A stretch of 6,158 nucleotides of DNA from positions 1-6,158 of the forward strand of contig JAEXBW010000040.1 of assembly GCA_023393825.1 (NCBI GenBank), in the 5' to 3' direction. Source of the stretch: Elusimicrobiota bacterium (GTDB taxonomy: Bacteria; Elusimicrobiota; Elusimicrobia; Elusimicrobiales; Elusimicrobiaceae). Positions 5,915 through 6,158 of the stretch are shown here, piece after piece (position 1 is the stretch's first letter; the number at the start of each line of letters is the position of its first letter). The position numbers were made by a program, and so were the translations under genes. Below the pieces are notes generated by a model, which was given only the letters and a program-made list of their open reading frames with translations, ran no database searches and was not told the origin of the DNA.

Positions 5915-6158
5915 TGATTAAAGTATTACCTAATTGCATTGGCTGCGGCAAATGCGTAACTGTATGCCCCTTCGGCGCGTTAACCTTGGTTGACAGGAAA
6001 GCGGTACCTAACAATGCCTGCACTTTGTGCGGCGCGTGCGTGCCTAACTGCCCCGTAAAAGCTTTGCAACTGCCCGCGAAAACTGCGGAAGTTAAAGATT
6101 TATCCGCCTATAAAGATATTTGGGTTTTTGTTGAACTTATAGACGTTAAAGGCGTGCA
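5914..6158 (+). CDS. etfA: Electron transfer flavoprotein alpha subunit with N-terminal 2x[4Fe-4S] ferredoxin domain, cut by the right edge
   Basis: Only the first 81 codons are present. Two complete four-cysteine motifs bind two [4Fe-4S] clusters: CIGCGKC plus Cys18 (Cys8, 11, 14, 18, followed by Pro) and CTLCGAC plus Cys46 (Cys36, 39, 42, 46, followed by Pro). After a linker, KDIWVFVELIDVKG (67-80) matches the start of the EtfA N-terminal domain (usual form: WVF-E-x-x-DG). Such ferredoxin-fused EtfA subunits are known from CarE of Acetobacterium and related Etfs, where the domain is thought to exchange electrons with ferredoxin. The flavin domain, needed to confirm bound FAD and any bifurcation, lies beyond the window. 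The start is the ATG overlapping the etfB stop, with AAGGAG (5897-5902) 11 bases upstream. The assignment to EtfA, as opposed to a free ferredoxin, rests on this short tail and on position after etfB. Confidence 0.92.
   Translation, partial: MIKVLPNCIGCGKCVTVCPFGALTLVDRKAVPNNACTLCGACVPNCPVKALQLPAKTAEVKDLSAYKDIWVFVELIDVKGV

Overview
The window holds six genes, all on the + strand, in three transcription blocks separated by two strong rho-independent terminators. Both outer genes are cut by the window edges. No mobile element, CRISPR array, tRNA or rRNA was seen, and no stretch over 300 bases lacks a gene.

Block 1 (1-1152) is the 3' part of a nucleoside transporter of the NupC/CNT family, closed by a perfect 11-bp terminator hairpin. 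Block 2 (promoter near 1250-1277, genes 1299-3335) pairs a YajQ-family (DUF520) cytoplasmic protein with an exported TPR-repeat protein that has a low-complexity, charge-segregated C-terminal tail. It ends in a second terminator. Block 3 (promoter near 3413-3441, genes from 3474 to beyond the right edge) encodes a two-part acyl-CoA dehydrogenase, EtfB and an EtfA that begins with a 2x[4Fe-4S] ferredoxin domain. The genes are very tightly spaced (14-nt gap, then a 1-nt TAATG overlap).

Block 3 is the most interesting part. Gene order and the ferredoxin-fused EtfA resemble the caffeyl-CoA reductase CarCDE of Acetobacterium. The EtfB N-terminus is of the type found in electron-bifurcating Etfs. 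A reasonable inference is a complex in which NADH reduces an enoyl-CoA-type substrate while also reducing ferredoxin. The substrate cannot be read from the sequence, and no other beta-oxidation gene is visible.

The organism looks like a bacterium with a periplasm (exported TPR protein without a wall anchor) and an anaerobic, fermentative metabolism (ferredoxin-linked Etf). Coding sequence is of moderate GC, with frequent ATA isoleucine and CTT/TTA leucine codons, Shine-Dalgarno sites and canonical terminators. Elusimicrobiota would fit as a guess, but nothing here proves it. Codon style looks uniform across all six genes, so there is no sign of recent transfer.
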